Positions 27,320 through 36,295 of a DNA stretch of 64,000 bases are shown one piece after another; positions within the stretch are counted from its first letter, which is position 1; each line of letters starts with the position of its first letter. This stretch comes from Terriglobia bacterium (GTDB taxonomy: Bacteria; Acidobacteriota; Terriglobia; Bryobacterales; Bryobacteraceae). The stretch covers positions 1-64,000 of the forward strand of contig JAJPIT010000081.1 in the NCBI GenBank assembly GCA_021324615.1. The letters run 5' to 3'. The notes beneath the pieces are model-generated. The model made no database searches. It saw only the letters and a program-made list of their open reading frames with translations, and was not told where the DNA came from. The translations under genes and the position numbers were made by a program.

Positions 27320-28447
27320 CTACTTCGACAGCTCGCGGCGCATATTCTCAAGCGATTGCTGCATGGTAACGTTGCCGGCGATCGGGCTAAGCTCTTCGGC
27401 GTAGGGCATTTGGCATATCTCCGCGAATAACGGCACCAGCTCCGGATCCCGCCAGCCCCGCCGCGCCTCCTCGAGCATGATCTCAATGGCGTGCTGATGC
27501 GTGAACGCCGGCTTGTACGGCCGCGCGGTGGTGAGCGCGTCGTAAATGTCGGCCACCTGCAAGATCCGCGCCAGCAGCGGAATCTCTTCTCCCGCCAGCC
27601 GGTCCGGATATCCCGTGCCGTCCCAGCGCTCGTGATGGCTGCGGATGATCGGCAGCACCGGCGCCAGCGTCTTCATCGGCCGGCAAATCTCTTCGCCGCG
27701 AATGGTGTGCAGCCGCATCGTCTGCCACTCCTCGTCAGTCAGCAGCCCGCGCTTGAACAGAATCGAATCCGGAATCCCGATCTTGCCGATATCGTGCAGA
27801 TATCCCCCGCGATACAGCGCCAACTGATCCTGCCGCGGAAGACCCAGCGCGCGGCCCAGCGCGATGCTGTAGCTGGCCAGCCGCTCGCAATGCATGCCCG
27901 TGTACTTGTCGCGATGCTCCACCGACTGCGCCAGCGCGAACAGAATCGTCTCGGCCTCTTCCAGCGAATCAATCAGAGCCTTGTTGCGCAGCATGGCGCG
28001 GACGCGCGACCGCACAATGCTCGGCTGCAGCGGCTTGAGCAGAAACTCGTCGGCGCCCGATTCGATCCCGGCCACTTCGTTTTCCGTGCCCTGCACGCTG
28101 GTGGTCATCAGGATCGGAATCAACTGCGTTCTGCGGTCGTTCTTGAGCATCCGGGCAAACTCCGGCCCCGGCATCTCCGGAATCACCAGATCCACCACCA
28201 CCAGATCGATTTTTTCCCGCTCCAGAATGGCCAGCGCCGCCGACGGCCTCTTGGCCTCGAAAATTCTGTAATTTGCCGCCTTGAGAATGGCTTTAAGCAG
28301 CCGCCGGTTCAGGTCGACGTCATCGACGATCAGGATCGCCGGCGCCTGCGCCGCATCCTCAAGCACGCTTTCCCAGCGCGGCAGGTGCATCTCCGCCCGC
28401 GGAAATGTCAGTTCCTTCGCCGCCGCTTTCTTGGTCTGGATGGCCAC
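27320..28447 (-). CDS. Response regulator with HD-GYP phosphodiesterase domain
   Basis: Cytoplasmic regulator of RpfG type, 375 residues from a GTG start. The receiver domain (about 35-155) has the phospho-acceptor in VVVDLVIPEMPGPEF and the switch Lys in FLLKPLQPS. The HD-GYP domain (about 180-360) has HCERLASYS, GGYLHDIGKIGIPD with the HD pair, and HHERWDGTGYPDRLAGEEIP with the GYP motif, so it should hydrolyse cyclic di-GMP. No sensor kinase is adjacent. Target processes are unknown; a PilZ protein elsewhere in the window could respond to the same signal. Confidence 0.93.
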   Translation of the reverse strand: MAIQTKKAAAKELTFPRAEMHLPRWESVLEDAAQAPAILIVDDVDLNRRLLKAILKAANYRIFEAKRPSAALAILEREKIDLVVVDLVIPEMPGPEFARMLKNDRRTQLIPILMTTSVQGTENEVAGIESGADEFLLKPLQPSIVRSRVRAMLRNKALIDSLEEAETILFALAQSVEHRDKYTGMHCERLASYSIALGRALGLPRQDQLALYRGGYLHDIGKIGIPDSILFKRGLLTDEEWQTMRLHTIRGEEICRPMKTLAPVLPIIRSHHERWDGTGYPDRLAGEEIPLLARILQVADIYDALTTARPYKPAFTHQHAIEIMLEEARRGWRDPELVPLFAEICQMPYAEELSPIAGNVTMQQSLENMRRELSK

Positions 28448-28482
28448 GCTTGATTACTTATCGGCGGCAAGCTAGGAAAGAT

Positions 28483-29031
28483 TTATTTCAAATACCGGGT
28501 GAGAATACTTAGAACATAGGCCTTGGTCTCGGAGATATCGGGCACCCCGCCCGATTCATCGACGCGCCGCGCGCCCGCGTTATAGGCGCTGAGCGCTTTG
28601 CTGAGGTCGCCATCGTATCGATCGAGCAGTTGTTTCAATAACTTACTACCCGCTTCCAGGCTTTGTCTGGGGTCGAACGGATCCTCCACCTGAAACTGCG
28701 CCTGCGTCTCCGGCATAAGCTGCATCAGCCCTTCGGCGCCCCTGTCCGATACCGCGCATGGCCGGAAACCCGACTCCTGGCGCGCCACTTCCCGCACCAG
28801 ATTCTTATCAATTCCTTGCTTTTGCGAGCTTTCATCGATCATTTTGGACAATTCCGCAAGCGGAATCGGGTCGCATTCGGCCGCCACCGGCTGCGGCGCC
28901 TTCCAGGGGATCGAAACGCCCGCCGCTTCCGCCTGCCGCTGCACGGAGGCGCGCTGCTCGGCGAGCGAACTCTCCATCGCCGCACGAATCCGCCCGGCGT
29001 CCTGGATCAAAAACAGCACAAGCCACGTCAC
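28483..29031 (-). CDS. Lytic transglycosylase, SLT family
   Basis: Peptidoglycan lytic transglycosylase, 182 residues. The catalytic glutamate is Glu86 in EVARQESGFR. The SLT block continues with AEGLMQLMPETQAQF, FDPRQSLEAGSKLLKQLLDRYDGDLSKALSAYNAG, as in Slt70-type domains. The N-terminus has a short hydrophobic stretch (TWLVLFLIQDAG) that could be a weak signal sequence. It would cleave glycan strands in the periplasm. Its next neighbour on the strand, the HD-GYP regulator, gives no functional hint. Confidence 0.9.
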   Translation of the reverse strand: MTWLVLFLIQDAGRIRAAMESSLAEQRASVQRQAEAAGVSIPWKAPQPVAAECDPIPLAELSKMIDESSQKQGIDKNLVREVARQESGFRPCAVSDRGAEGLMQLMPETQAQFQVEDPFDPRQSLEAGSKLLKQLLDRYDGDLSKALSAYNAGARRVDESGGVPDISETKAYVLSILTRYLK

Positions 29032-29107
29032 AGGGAATCGATCGGCGGAAAACCCTGCCTGATCGACCCCAGAGAAATCCGTAGCGGGCCGGAAAGAATA
29101 ACGTTTT

Positions 29108-29965
29108 TTATTTCAATGCCTTTAGCGCATCGATCCGGTTTTCAATCACGCGCGAATCCTCGAAATTCCCGGCGCGGCGGAAAAAATCGGGGGCCATCTC
29201 GAAGGCCCGCCGGGGGATGAAGCCGACCAACTGGCAGGAGCGCACCGGAGCTTCCGCCGCGATGGCCTGATAGACGCGCTCCAGCGGCGTTTGCGCGAAA
29301 TTGGTGAAATTGATGGCCACCTGCGCGCACCCGCGCGAGGGAAGATAGCGGCCGATCGCTTTAACGAACTGGAATCCGCCGGAGGATTCGCGGATTTTCC
29401 GCGCAATCGCCGTGGCGGTTTCCACGTCCGAAGTTGCCAGATCGACATTGAAGGCGATGAGAAAGCCGCGCGCGCCGACGACGGATGCGCCCGCGGTGGG
29501 ATGCGCGCTCTGGTCGCCCACATCGGGCGGCCGGCCATCAAATCCCGGACGGCGCACGTTTTCCAGCCGCCGCCGCCCGGGAAGCTTCGCCGCCGATTCG
29601 TAAAAATAAACCGGCACGCGGAAGCGCCGCCAGATTTCTTCTCCGGCACGATTGGCGAGGGCGACGCATTCTTCCATGGTCGATCCGTCGAGCGGAACAA
29701 ACGGAATTACATCGGCCGCCCCGACCCGCGGATGCACGCCCCGGTGCGCGGTCAGATCGATCAGTTCGGCCGCGCGCCCGGCACCGCGGATGGCGCCTTC
29801 CAGCACCGCTTCGGGGGCGCCGGCAAACGTCACCACGCTGCGGTTGTGATCAACATCGGACTCCCAGCCGAGCAGCAGCACGCCCGCGCCGGCGATGGCC
29901 TCGACGATGGCGCGTACCTTCGCCTCATCGCGGCCTTCGGAAAAGTTGGGAACGCATTCGACCAT
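29108..29965 (-). CDS. ftcD: Glutamate formimidoyltransferase
   Basis: Transfers the formimidoyl group from N-formimidoyl-L-glutamate to tetrahydrofolate, classically the end of histidine breakdown. 285 residues, the stand-alone transferase without the cyclodeaminase domain found in the mammalian enzyme. Conserved blocks are the N-terminal VECVPNFSEGRD, then SDVDHNRSVVTFAG, HRGVHPRVGAADVIPFVPL, and GARGFLIAFNVDL. The ATG at 29965 places VECVPNFSEG at the start as in the family; upstream codons to 30028 are extra. No hut genes are nearby, so its supply pathway is unknown. Confidence 0.9.
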   Translation of the reverse strand: MVECVPNFSEGRDEAKVRAIVEAIAGAGVLLLGWESDVDHNRSVVTFAGAPEAVLEGAIRGAGRAAELIDLTAHRGVHPRVGAADVIPFVPLDGSTMEECVALANRAGEEIWRRFRVPVYFYESAAKLPGRRRLENVRRPGFDGRPPDVGDQSAHPTAGASVVGARGFLIAFNVDLATSDVETATAIARKIRESSGGFQFVKAIGRYLPSRGCAQVAINFTNFAQTPLERVYQAIAAEAPVRSCQLVGFIPRRAFEMAPDFFRRAGNFEDSRVIENRIDALKALK

Positions 29966-30066
29966 TGGCTGGAGGGGGCGGGCCGGATCGCCTGTACGAT
30001 CATAAGGATTGCGCCCGGCAAAACTCAAGGCCGGATGCCGGAGCCGCCGGCGGCGCGCTACCAGCG

Positions 30067-30777
30067 CTACCAGCGGGCCTGGTCGCGGATGGAGCTGGCC
30101 AGACGCTTGCTCACCACCGCCTCGAATCCGTTGGACATGACCAGCAGCCAGCGCTTGCTGGACAACGGCGAGATGCGGCGGATGTGATCCGTGTTGATGA
30201 TGGTGCGGCGGTGGATGCGGCGGAAGCGCGGCTGCTCCAATTTCTCCTCGATGGCTTTGAGCGGCGGATCGGCGAAATAGCGCTGCGACACGGTGATCAG
30301 ATGCACCAGCTCGCCTTCGGCCTGAAAGGCGACGATCTCGCCCGGGTCGAGAAGATAAAGATTGCCGCCGCGGCGTCCGACAATTTTCTTGAGCGGCGCC
30401 GGAGCGGCCGGACCGGCGCCCTTCAGGTGGCGGCCCGCCTTGAGGATCGCCTTTTCGAGGCGCTCGCGCCGCACCGGCTTCAGCAGATAATCGACCGCGC
30501 CGACATCGAACGCCTCCAGCGCGTGATTTTCGAAGGCGGTGACGAAAATGATGGCGGGCTTCCGGTCCCGCCGCAGATGGCGGACCACGCTGAGGCCGTC
30601 CAGCTCCGGCATCTGAAGATCGAGCAGCACGATATCCGGATCGGTTTCGAGAATTTGCGCCAGCGTCTCGGCGCCGGTCGAGGTTTCGGCCGCCACCTGG
30701 AGCGAGGGGATGGATTCGACGTGCTCGCGCAGAACCTGGCGCGCGATGGGCTCGTCGTCGGCGATCAGCACCTTCAT
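30067..30777 (-). CDS. Response regulator, LytTR family
   Basis: DNA-binding response regulator, 236 residues. The receiver domain (about 1-120) has the phospho-acceptor Asp in DIVLLDLQMPELDGLSV and the conserved Lys in DYLLKPVRRE. The C-terminal LytTR domain has GGNLYLLDPGEIVAFQAEGELVHLIT, FRRIHRRTIINTDHIRRI and a terminal LVMSNGFEAVVSKRLAS. LytTR regulators usually bind direct repeats near promoters of cell-surface or competence genes. Its ATG overlaps the stop of the sensor kinase upstream, so the pair is coupled. Confidence 0.93.
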   Translation of the reverse strand: MKVLIADDEPIARQVLREHVESIPSLQVAAETSTGAETLAQILETDPDIVLLDLQMPELDGLSVVRHLRRDRKPAIIFVTAFENHALEAFDVGAVDYLLKPVRRERLEKAILKAGRHLKGAGPAAPAPLKKIVGRRGGNLYLLDPGEIVAFQAEGELVHLITVSQRYFADPPLKAIEEKLEQPRFRRIHRRTIINTDHIRRISPLSSKRWLLVMSNGFEAVVSKRLASSIRDQARW

Positions 30778-32681
30778 GACACCGCCTCGGCGGCGCGCAG
30801 GAAGCTCATGGAAGAAGCGGGAACGGAGAACGCGACCGCGCTGCCGTGCGAATCCGAATCGATGCGCAGCCGCGCCCCGGCACCGTAGCAGAGCTGCAAG
30901 CGGCGCGCGACGTTGTCCAGCCCGACGCCGGATTTGGAGCGCTCCGGCGCGAATCCGCCGCCGGTATCGCGGACCGTCACCACCAGATCGCCGCTTGCAT
31001 CGAAAGCGGCGTTTAATCGCACCACGCCGCCGTCGGGTTTGGGCGCGATTGCGTGCTTTACCGCGTTTTCCACCAGCGGCTGGATGGAAAGAATCGGGAT
31101 GGGCGCGTCGAGCGCGCTGTCTTCCACCTCGATTTCGACGCGCAGTTTTTCGCCCAGCCGCAAACGCTCCACGTCGAGGTATGCCTTGACGATGTGGAGT
31201 TCCTCCTCCAGGCGCGAAAACGTCTTCTGCGTTTCCAGGAAATAGCGGAAAATATCGGCGAGGTTCAGCACGGTCTCGCGCGCGCCGCGGGCCTCGCGGG
31301 GGATGATGCCATAAAGCGTGTTCAGCGCGTTGAACAGAAAATGGGGATGAATCTGCGATTGCAGGGCGCGCAGCTCGGCTTGCGCCACCAGCCGCCGCAT
31401 CTCCGATTCGCGGTACCGCTCGATTTGCTCCTCGATGAGCGCGGCCGCGCGGCCCAGAGCCTGCAAATCCTCGCTCAGGTAACGCCGCCCGCCGGACCGC
31501 CGGCCGAGCAGGATGTAGCGCGCGCCGCCGGAGGGGACGCGCAGCCGCGCCGCCGCTTCAAAGCCGCGCTGCTCCAGCTCGGCGCGCATCCGCGGCAGCT
31601 CGGAAACTAGCACGGGACGGCCGAGATCGATATCGGGAAGATTGCAATCGTCGCTCAAGGCCGCTTCGGCGCCCATAAAGCGGCCGAGCTCGCGAGCCGC
31701 CGATTCCAGATAAGCGGCCTCCTCGCGCACCGGCGTTTTCAGCCGATCCAGCAGATGGTTCAAATCGGGCTGGCGGAAAACCAAGTGCGTCATCAGGCTT
31801 TGCAGACGCGATCGCAGCAGGGCGAACACGATCAGAGCCAGGCAGATGGCGGCAAGCAGCATGGCCTGCGCAAACGGCGTCTCCGACAGCGGCACCAGCC
31901 CGGCCCGCCAGGCGACCACCGCGCCGAAGGTGAACAGGGCCGCCAGTAAAACGTTGGCCAGGAATCGCAGAAAGGCGTCCAACAGGACGAAGCGGTAATC
32001 CTGAAGCAGCACCAGCAAAGCCAGCGGGATCGCGGCGTGGTGAAAGGCCAGCTCGCGCGACCAGACCTGATTCAAGTGCGCGCTGCGCAGGTGGACGAAA
32101 CTCATCGCCAGAAGAAACAGCGACATGGTGCCGATCAGGCGCGAGGTCAGCGCGCCGCGGTTCTCGTCAAGCGATGCGAATAACCGCACGGCCGCGATGA
32201 TGGTAAACGCGCCGTAGCCGATGGTGATGAGCGCCAGCCCCAGGCGGTGATAGGCGGGATTGTCGGCGGCGAGCTCACTTAAATGAAGCGCGATGCACAC
32301 CGCGCTCAGCGCATAGCCGAGAGTCACCAGCAGGCGGAAGCGCGCGCGCAGGCACAGATCGAACAGGACGGCGGGCAGCAGGCTGAGCACCGAAAATCCG
32401 ATCGCGACGGTGACGCTGGTGAAAACGTCCGCCGCCGGATTGGCGGCCAGCACGATCAGCGAGGCGAGATTCCAGAGCAAAGCGAGAGCCGCCGCCAGCA
32501 TCGCCTTGCCGCTGCCGGGCAGCCGCCGCGAGGCGCGGTCCTGAACCAGCAGATAAAGAAAAATGCCGAAAATCAGAACCCCGGCCGAATGTCCCAGCGT
32601 GTTGACCAGCAAGGACTCGTTCACGTCCCAATCATATAATCCGGAGATGCGGGAGGCCAAACCGGGCGGCGCGGAGGCCAT
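30774..32681 (-). CDS. Sensor histidine kinase, LytS/His_kinase type
   Basis: Polytopic sensor kinase that should phosphorylate the coupled LytTR regulator. The N-terminal half has about seven transmembrane segments (first LVNTLGHSAGVLIFGIFLYLL). A GAF-like region follows (ARELGRFMGAEAALSDD), then the H-box QIHPHFLFNALNTLYGI, the N-box PLVENAVKHAI and the glycine-rich GGGFAPERSKSGVGLDNVARRL. The start is uncertain: the ATG at 32681 is used here, while the GTG at 32624 just before the first helix and a GTG at 32723 are alternatives. It is divergent from rpsA with a short gap that must carry both promoters. The signal sensed is unknown. Confidence 0.9.
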   Translation of the reverse strand: MASAPPGLASRISGLYDWDVNESLLVNTLGHSAGVLIFGIFLYLLVQDRASRRLPGSGKAMLAAALALLWNLASLIVLAANPAADVFTSVTVAIGFSVLSLLPAVLFDLCLRARFRLLVTLGYALSAVCIALHLSELAADNPAYHRLGLALITIGYGAFTIIAAVRLFASLDENRGALTSRLIGTMSLFLLAMSFVHLRSAHLNQVWSRELAFHHAAIPLALLVLLQDYRFVLLDAFLRFLANVLLAALFTFGAVVAWRAGLVPLSETPFAQAMLLAAICLALIVFALLRSRLQSLMTHLVFRQPDLNHLLDRLKTPVREEAAYLESAARELGRFMGAEAALSDDCNLPDIDLGRPVLVSELPRMRAELEQRGFEAAARLRVPSGGARYILLGRRSGGRRYLSEDLQALGRAAALIEEQIERYRESEMRRLVAQAELRALQSQIHPHFLFNALNTLYGIIPREARGARETVLNLADIFRYFLETQKTFSRLEEELHIVKAYLDVERLRLGEKLRVEIEVEDSALDAPIPILSIQPLVENAVKHAIAPKPDGGVVRLNAAFDASGDLVVTVRDTGGGFAPERSKSGVGLDNVARRLQLCYGAGARLRIDSDSHGSAVAFSVPASSMSFLRAAEAVS

Positions 32682-32736
32682 CTCCGGCGCGCGGCGGATA
32701 TGACACAATAGGAGACACACCACGGTTTTTCCTCAA

Positions 32737-34392
32737 ATGAGCCAGTCCAATCTCAGCGATCCGGCCGAATCCACGTCTACGGAATCCTCGTTCGGCGAAA
32801 TTCTTTCTGAATTCGAACATTCGCACCAGCACGGCGGCGAGGCGGTGGAGGGAACAGTCGTCTCGGTTACCGCCGACGCCGTCTTCGTCGATATCGGCCG
32901 CAAAATGGACGGCGTGCTCGCGCCCGATCCGGCGCATCCGCTGAAGGCTGGCGACAAGCTGCTGGTTTCCATCCGCGGGCGCGACGAGCAGGGCAACTAC
33001 GTGCTTTCGACCATCAAGGCCGAGACGCCGCGCGACTGGAGCGGTCTGGAAGCCGCCTTCGCGAACAAGCAGACGATCGGCGGTACGGTGCTCGAAGTGG
33101 TGAAGGGCGGGTTGCGCGTCGATGTCGGCGTGCGCGCCTTTATGCCCGCTTCACGCAGCGGCGCGCGCGATCAGGCCGAGATGGAAAAACTGGTCGGCCA
33201 GCAGATCGAGTGCCGGATTACCAAGCTCGATACAGCGTCGGAGGACGTGGTGGTCGACCGCCGCGTCGTGCTCGAGGAGCGCGAAAAGCAGGCCAGGGAA
33301 GAAGTTTTCGCGCGGCTTCAGGAAGGCGACGTGGTCCGCGGCACCGTGCGCACGGTGATGGATTTCGGGGCCTTTATCGACCTCGGCGGCGTGGACGGAC
33401 TGCTGCACGTCTCCGATATGTCCTACCAGCGCGGCATCAAACCATCCGAAGTGGTCGCGCCGGGCCAGCCGATCGAGGTGAAAATCCTCCAAGTGAATCG
33501 CGAATCGCGCAAAATCGCCCTGGGATTGAAGCAATTAAGCCCGGATCCGTGGAGTCTGGCTGCGCAAAAATATCCGCAGGGCTCGCGCGTTCAAGGAAAG
33601 GTCGTGCGAGTCGCCGATTTCGGGGCTTTCGTTGAACTGGAGCCGGGGATCGAAGGATTGATTCACGTTTCGGAAATGTCGTGGACGCGCAAAAACGTCA
33701 AGCCCGAAAACATCGTGAAGGTGGGCGACCTGGTTGAGGTGGTCGTGCTCGGCGTCAATCCGGCGGAGAAGCGCATCGCGCTGGGATTGAAGCAGGCGCT
33801 TGGCGATCCGTGGGAAGAGGCGGTGAAGAAGTATCCGGTGGGCGCGGTGGTGGAAGCGCCGGTGACGAGCCTGGCGAAATTCGGCGCGTTCGTCGATCTG
33901 GGCGAAGGCGTCGAAGGCCTGATCCACATCGGCGACATCAGCCGGGAAAAGCGGCTGAATCATCCCAACGAAGCGTTAAAGATCGGCGAGCGGGTGAAGG
34001 CGCAGGTGCTTGAAGCGGACAAAGAACGCCGCCGCATCCGGCTCGGCATCAAGCAACTGGAGCCGACCAGTGTCGATGAATACATCGCCGAGCACAAACC
34101 CGGCGATTCGGTCAGCGGCCGCATCGTGGAAGTCTCCGGCAATCGCGCCAAGGTGGAGCTGGGCGAAGGCGTGTTCGCGACATGCAAGCTCGCTGAACAA
34201 AAGGCGCAAGAGAGTGCCGGGACGCAGGGCAAAGCGGATGTATCCGCGCTGAGCGCGATGCTCGCGGCCAAGTGGAAGGCAGGCGCGGGGACGCAGACCG
34301 CATCGGAAGCTCCGAAGCCGGGACAGGTCCGCAGCTTCCGCATCGCCGCGATCGATCCGGCGCAGAAAAAGATCGAACTGGATCTGGCCTAA
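32737..34392 (+). CDS. rpsA: Ribosomal protein S1, six S1 domains
   Basis: RNA-binding protein of the small ribosomal subunit that helps initiate translation of structured messages. 551 residues. Six S1 (OB-fold) repeats can be read: GTVVSVTADAVFVDIG, GTVLEVVKGGLRVDVG, GTVRTVMDFGAFIDLG, GKVVRVADFGAFVELE, APVTSLAKFGAFVDLG and GRIVEVSGNRAKVELG. The third to fifth carry the classical G-L-(I/L)-H-(V/I) motif. The last repeat is interrupted by a linker. The start ATG has no strong ribosome binding site immediately upstream. Confidence 0.93.
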   Translation: MSQSNLSDPAESTSTESSFGEILSEFEHSHQHGGEAVEGTVVSVTADAVFVDIGRKMDGVLAPDPAHPLKAGDKLLVSIRGRDEQGNYVLSTIKAETPRDWSGLEAAFANKQTIGGTVLEVVKGGLRVDVGVRAFMPASRSGARDQAEMEKLVGQQIECRITKLDTASEDVVVDRRVVLEEREKQAREEVFARLQEGDVVRGTVRTVMDFGAFIDLGGVDGLLHVSDMSYQRGIKPSEVVAPGQPIEVKILQVNRESRKIALGLKQLSPDPWSLAAQKYPQGSRVQGKVVRVADFGAFVELEPGIEGLIHVSEMSWTRKNVKPENIVKVGDLVEVVVLGVNPAEKRIALGLKQALGDPWEEAVKKYPVGAVVEAPVTSLAKFGAFVDLGEGVEGLIHIGDISREKRLNHPNEALKIGERVKAQVLEADKERRRIRLGIKQLEPTSVDEYIAEHKPGDSVSGRIVEVSGNRAKVELGEGVFATCKLAEQKAQESAGTQGKADVSALSAMLAAKWKAGAGTQTASEAPKPGQVRSFRIAAIDPAQKKIELDLA

Positions 34393-34404
34393 GCTCGCAA
34401 CACT

Positions 34405-36150
34405 TCAGCGGGCCGCGCGGCGCGGCTGAAAGGCGGGAAGCGCGTCTTCCCATTGATTGTCGGTCAACTGCCGGACGCCGCTTCCATCCGGGTGCATCGC
34501 GAATAATTCGCCATAGGGCTGCGGTCCGCTGTCGAGGACGAATGCTTCGTCCTTCCATCCCAGACGGGAGCTGCTGAAAACGATCCACTGGCCGTCCGGC
34601 GACCAGATGCCGTGCGCGTCGTTGCCGCCGGTATACGTCAGCCGGCGCGCGCCGGAGCCGTCCGGCCGGATGGTATAGATCTCAAAGTCGCCGTCCCGAA
34701 AGCTGGTGAACTCGATCCGATCGCCCTTCGGCGACCAGGCGGGAAAATTGTCGTACTCCGCGGTGAGCCGGGTGACCTTGCCGCTTTCCAGATTCACAAT
34801 CCGCAGGCCCTGCTCGGACCCGGCCACACGGAAAACGATTTGCTTCCCATCCGGCGACCAGCTCGGAAAGCCGGCATTGCCCGGCCCCCTGGTCACCTCG
34901 CGGAACCCGGTTCCGTCCGCATTCACCATCGCGATCACGGCCGGCTTGGCATGGCCGCTAAAATACGAGCCGACCCCGAAGGCGATCGTTTTCCCGTCCG
35001 GCGACCAGCTCGGGAACGCCACCTGCGGGCCTTTGCTGTCATAAATCACCCGGCCATTTCCGCCGTTTGCATCGAACATCTGGAGGCCGGGTTCGACCGA
35101 GACGACGAAACGGTCCCCCGCGGGCGACCAGGACGGGAAATCGCCGGTGCGATACAGAGAAAAGTCGGGATCGCGGCTGAACGCCGGAGTCATTCCCGGC
35201 GCCGGCTTATCGCTGGTCCGCTTGTGGTACACCACCATCCTGCCATCCGCCGACCACGACGGATTCTGCATGATTCCATGCGCCGCGCTCCTGCCGGACG
35301 CGAACGCCAGTCCTTTGTCTTCGCCGAACTTCCGCAGATACCCGATTTCGCCGCCGGGCAGCCACTGCGGCGCGACTTTCAGCCCCGGCCCCGAAGTGTA
35401 TTCGCGCACGGCGCCCGACTCCACTTCAATCGAGACGATCTGCGATACCGCCGGCCGGTTGCGGCCAAGCCGCCCCGGATAGACATCTTTCGGCGTCGAC
35501 CGGTAAAAGAGGATTCGCCGCCCGTCGGCGCTCCAACGCGGTGAGCCGGCGTAGCCGCCCGGCTCGGTCAGCCGCCGCAGCGAAGTTCCGTCGGCGCGAA
35601 CCACATACAGGCCGGTCGATTGAAGAAACTCCCATCCGCCATCCCATCGGGCGCGGCGGGTACCGCGATCGGAAGTAAAGGCGATCCACTTGCCGTCCGG
35701 GGACCAGCTCGGGCGAAAGCTGCCCGCGTTGGTTTTCGCGATCGGCCTCGCGCGCCCGTTCGACAGGTCCTGAACCCAGATATTGGCAAAGCCGCCTTGG
35801 CGCGAGGACACAAACGCGAGCGCCGATCCGTCGGGCGACAGCGCCGCCTGATCGTCGAAAGCGGGATTCTCAGTGAGCCGTTCCAGCCCGCTGCCGTCGG
35901 CGTGCACCCGGTAAATGTCGGCGGAACCGGCCCGCTCGGAGGTGAACACAATCCATTTTCCGTCCGCCGAAAAGGACGGATTGTAGTCGAGACCGTTACC
36001 GGCAAGGAGCGCGCGCTCGCCTGTGCCGTCCGCATTCGCAACGAACAAACCCGTTTGCGCCGGCCCAATCCGCGTAAACAGCAAGCGGGCCGGGTCGGCG
36101 GCGATGGCCGCTTGACAGCCCACAAGGCAAAGCAGGAACAGGATTTTCAT
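34405..36150 (-). CDS. PD40/WD40-type beta-propeller protein, TolB-like, exported
   Basis: 581-residue exported protein made of many PD40 repeats. The N-terminus MKILFLLCLVGC could be a short lipoprotein signal (L-V-G-C) or a plain signal peptide ending in AIAAD. Repeats of the form PSWSPDGKWIAFTSDRG, PRWSADGRRILFYRST, FPAWSPKGDRIEFTSFRD and GIWSPDGQWIVFSSSRLG run through the whole protein, about eleven or twelve copies, enough for two propellers. In the Tol system TolB binds Pal and colicins through such repeats, but the TolB N-terminal domain is not seen and no tol-pal genes are near. Likely a periplasmic binding scaffold. Confidence 0.85.
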   Translation of the reverse strand: MKILFLLCLVGCQAAIAADPARLLFTRIGPAQTGLFVANADGTGERALLAGNGLDYNPSFSADGKWIVFTSERAGSADIYRVHADGSGLERLTENPAFDDQAALSPDGSALAFVSSRQGGFANIWVQDLSNGRARPIAKTNAGSFRPSWSPDGKWIAFTSDRGTRRARWDGGWEFLQSTGLYVVRADGTSLRRLTEPGGYAGSPRWSADGRRILFYRSTPKDVYPGRLGRNRPAVSQIVSIEVESGAVREYTSGPGLKVAPQWLPGGEIGYLRKFGEDKGLAFASGRSAAHGIMQNPSWSADGRMVVYHKRTSDKPAPGMTPAFSRDPDFSLYRTGDFPSWSPAGDRFVVSVEPGLQMFDANGGNGRVIYDSKGPQVAFPSWSPDGKTIAFGVGSYFSGHAKPAVIAMVNADGTGFREVTRGPGNAGFPSWSPDGKQIVFRVAGSEQGLRIVNLESGKVTRLTAEYDNFPAWSPKGDRIEFTSFRDGDFEIYTIRPDGSGARRLTYTGGNDAHGIWSPDGQWIVFSSSRLGWKDEAFVLDSGPQPYGELFAMHPDGSGVRQLTDNQWEDALPAFQPRRAAR

Positions 36151-36173
36151 GGCTGCGCGAGTATACCATGGCT

Positions 36174-36216
36174 GCCCGTAAGGGCAAACCCGCCGCTGGC
36201 TGCGGGCGGGAGCTAC
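36174..36216. repeat. Possible REP-like extragenic palindrome
   Basis: Two small hairpins stand side by side in the gap between the PD40 gene and the sigma factor gene: GCCC-GTAA-GGGC (36174-36185), then CCCGCC (36189-36194) paired with GGCGGG (36205-36210). Read on the minus strand it begins with GTAG, then the palindrome, as in REP elements mobilised by RAYT transposases. No second copy was seen in the window, so its nature is unproven. Confidence 0.3.
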
Positions 36217-36295
36217 GATAAGGGATGGCTTTGTCCGTTACCTTTTCCCGACCCTGCCGTCGTAATTAGTGTTGCCCCGGAAGAGTGGAGCCGCC

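Noticed and set aside
29108-30028. A frame for ftcD extended to 30028
   Set aside because: Family proteins begin with VECVPNFSEG, which fits the ATG at 29965; the extra 21 codons show no conservation features.
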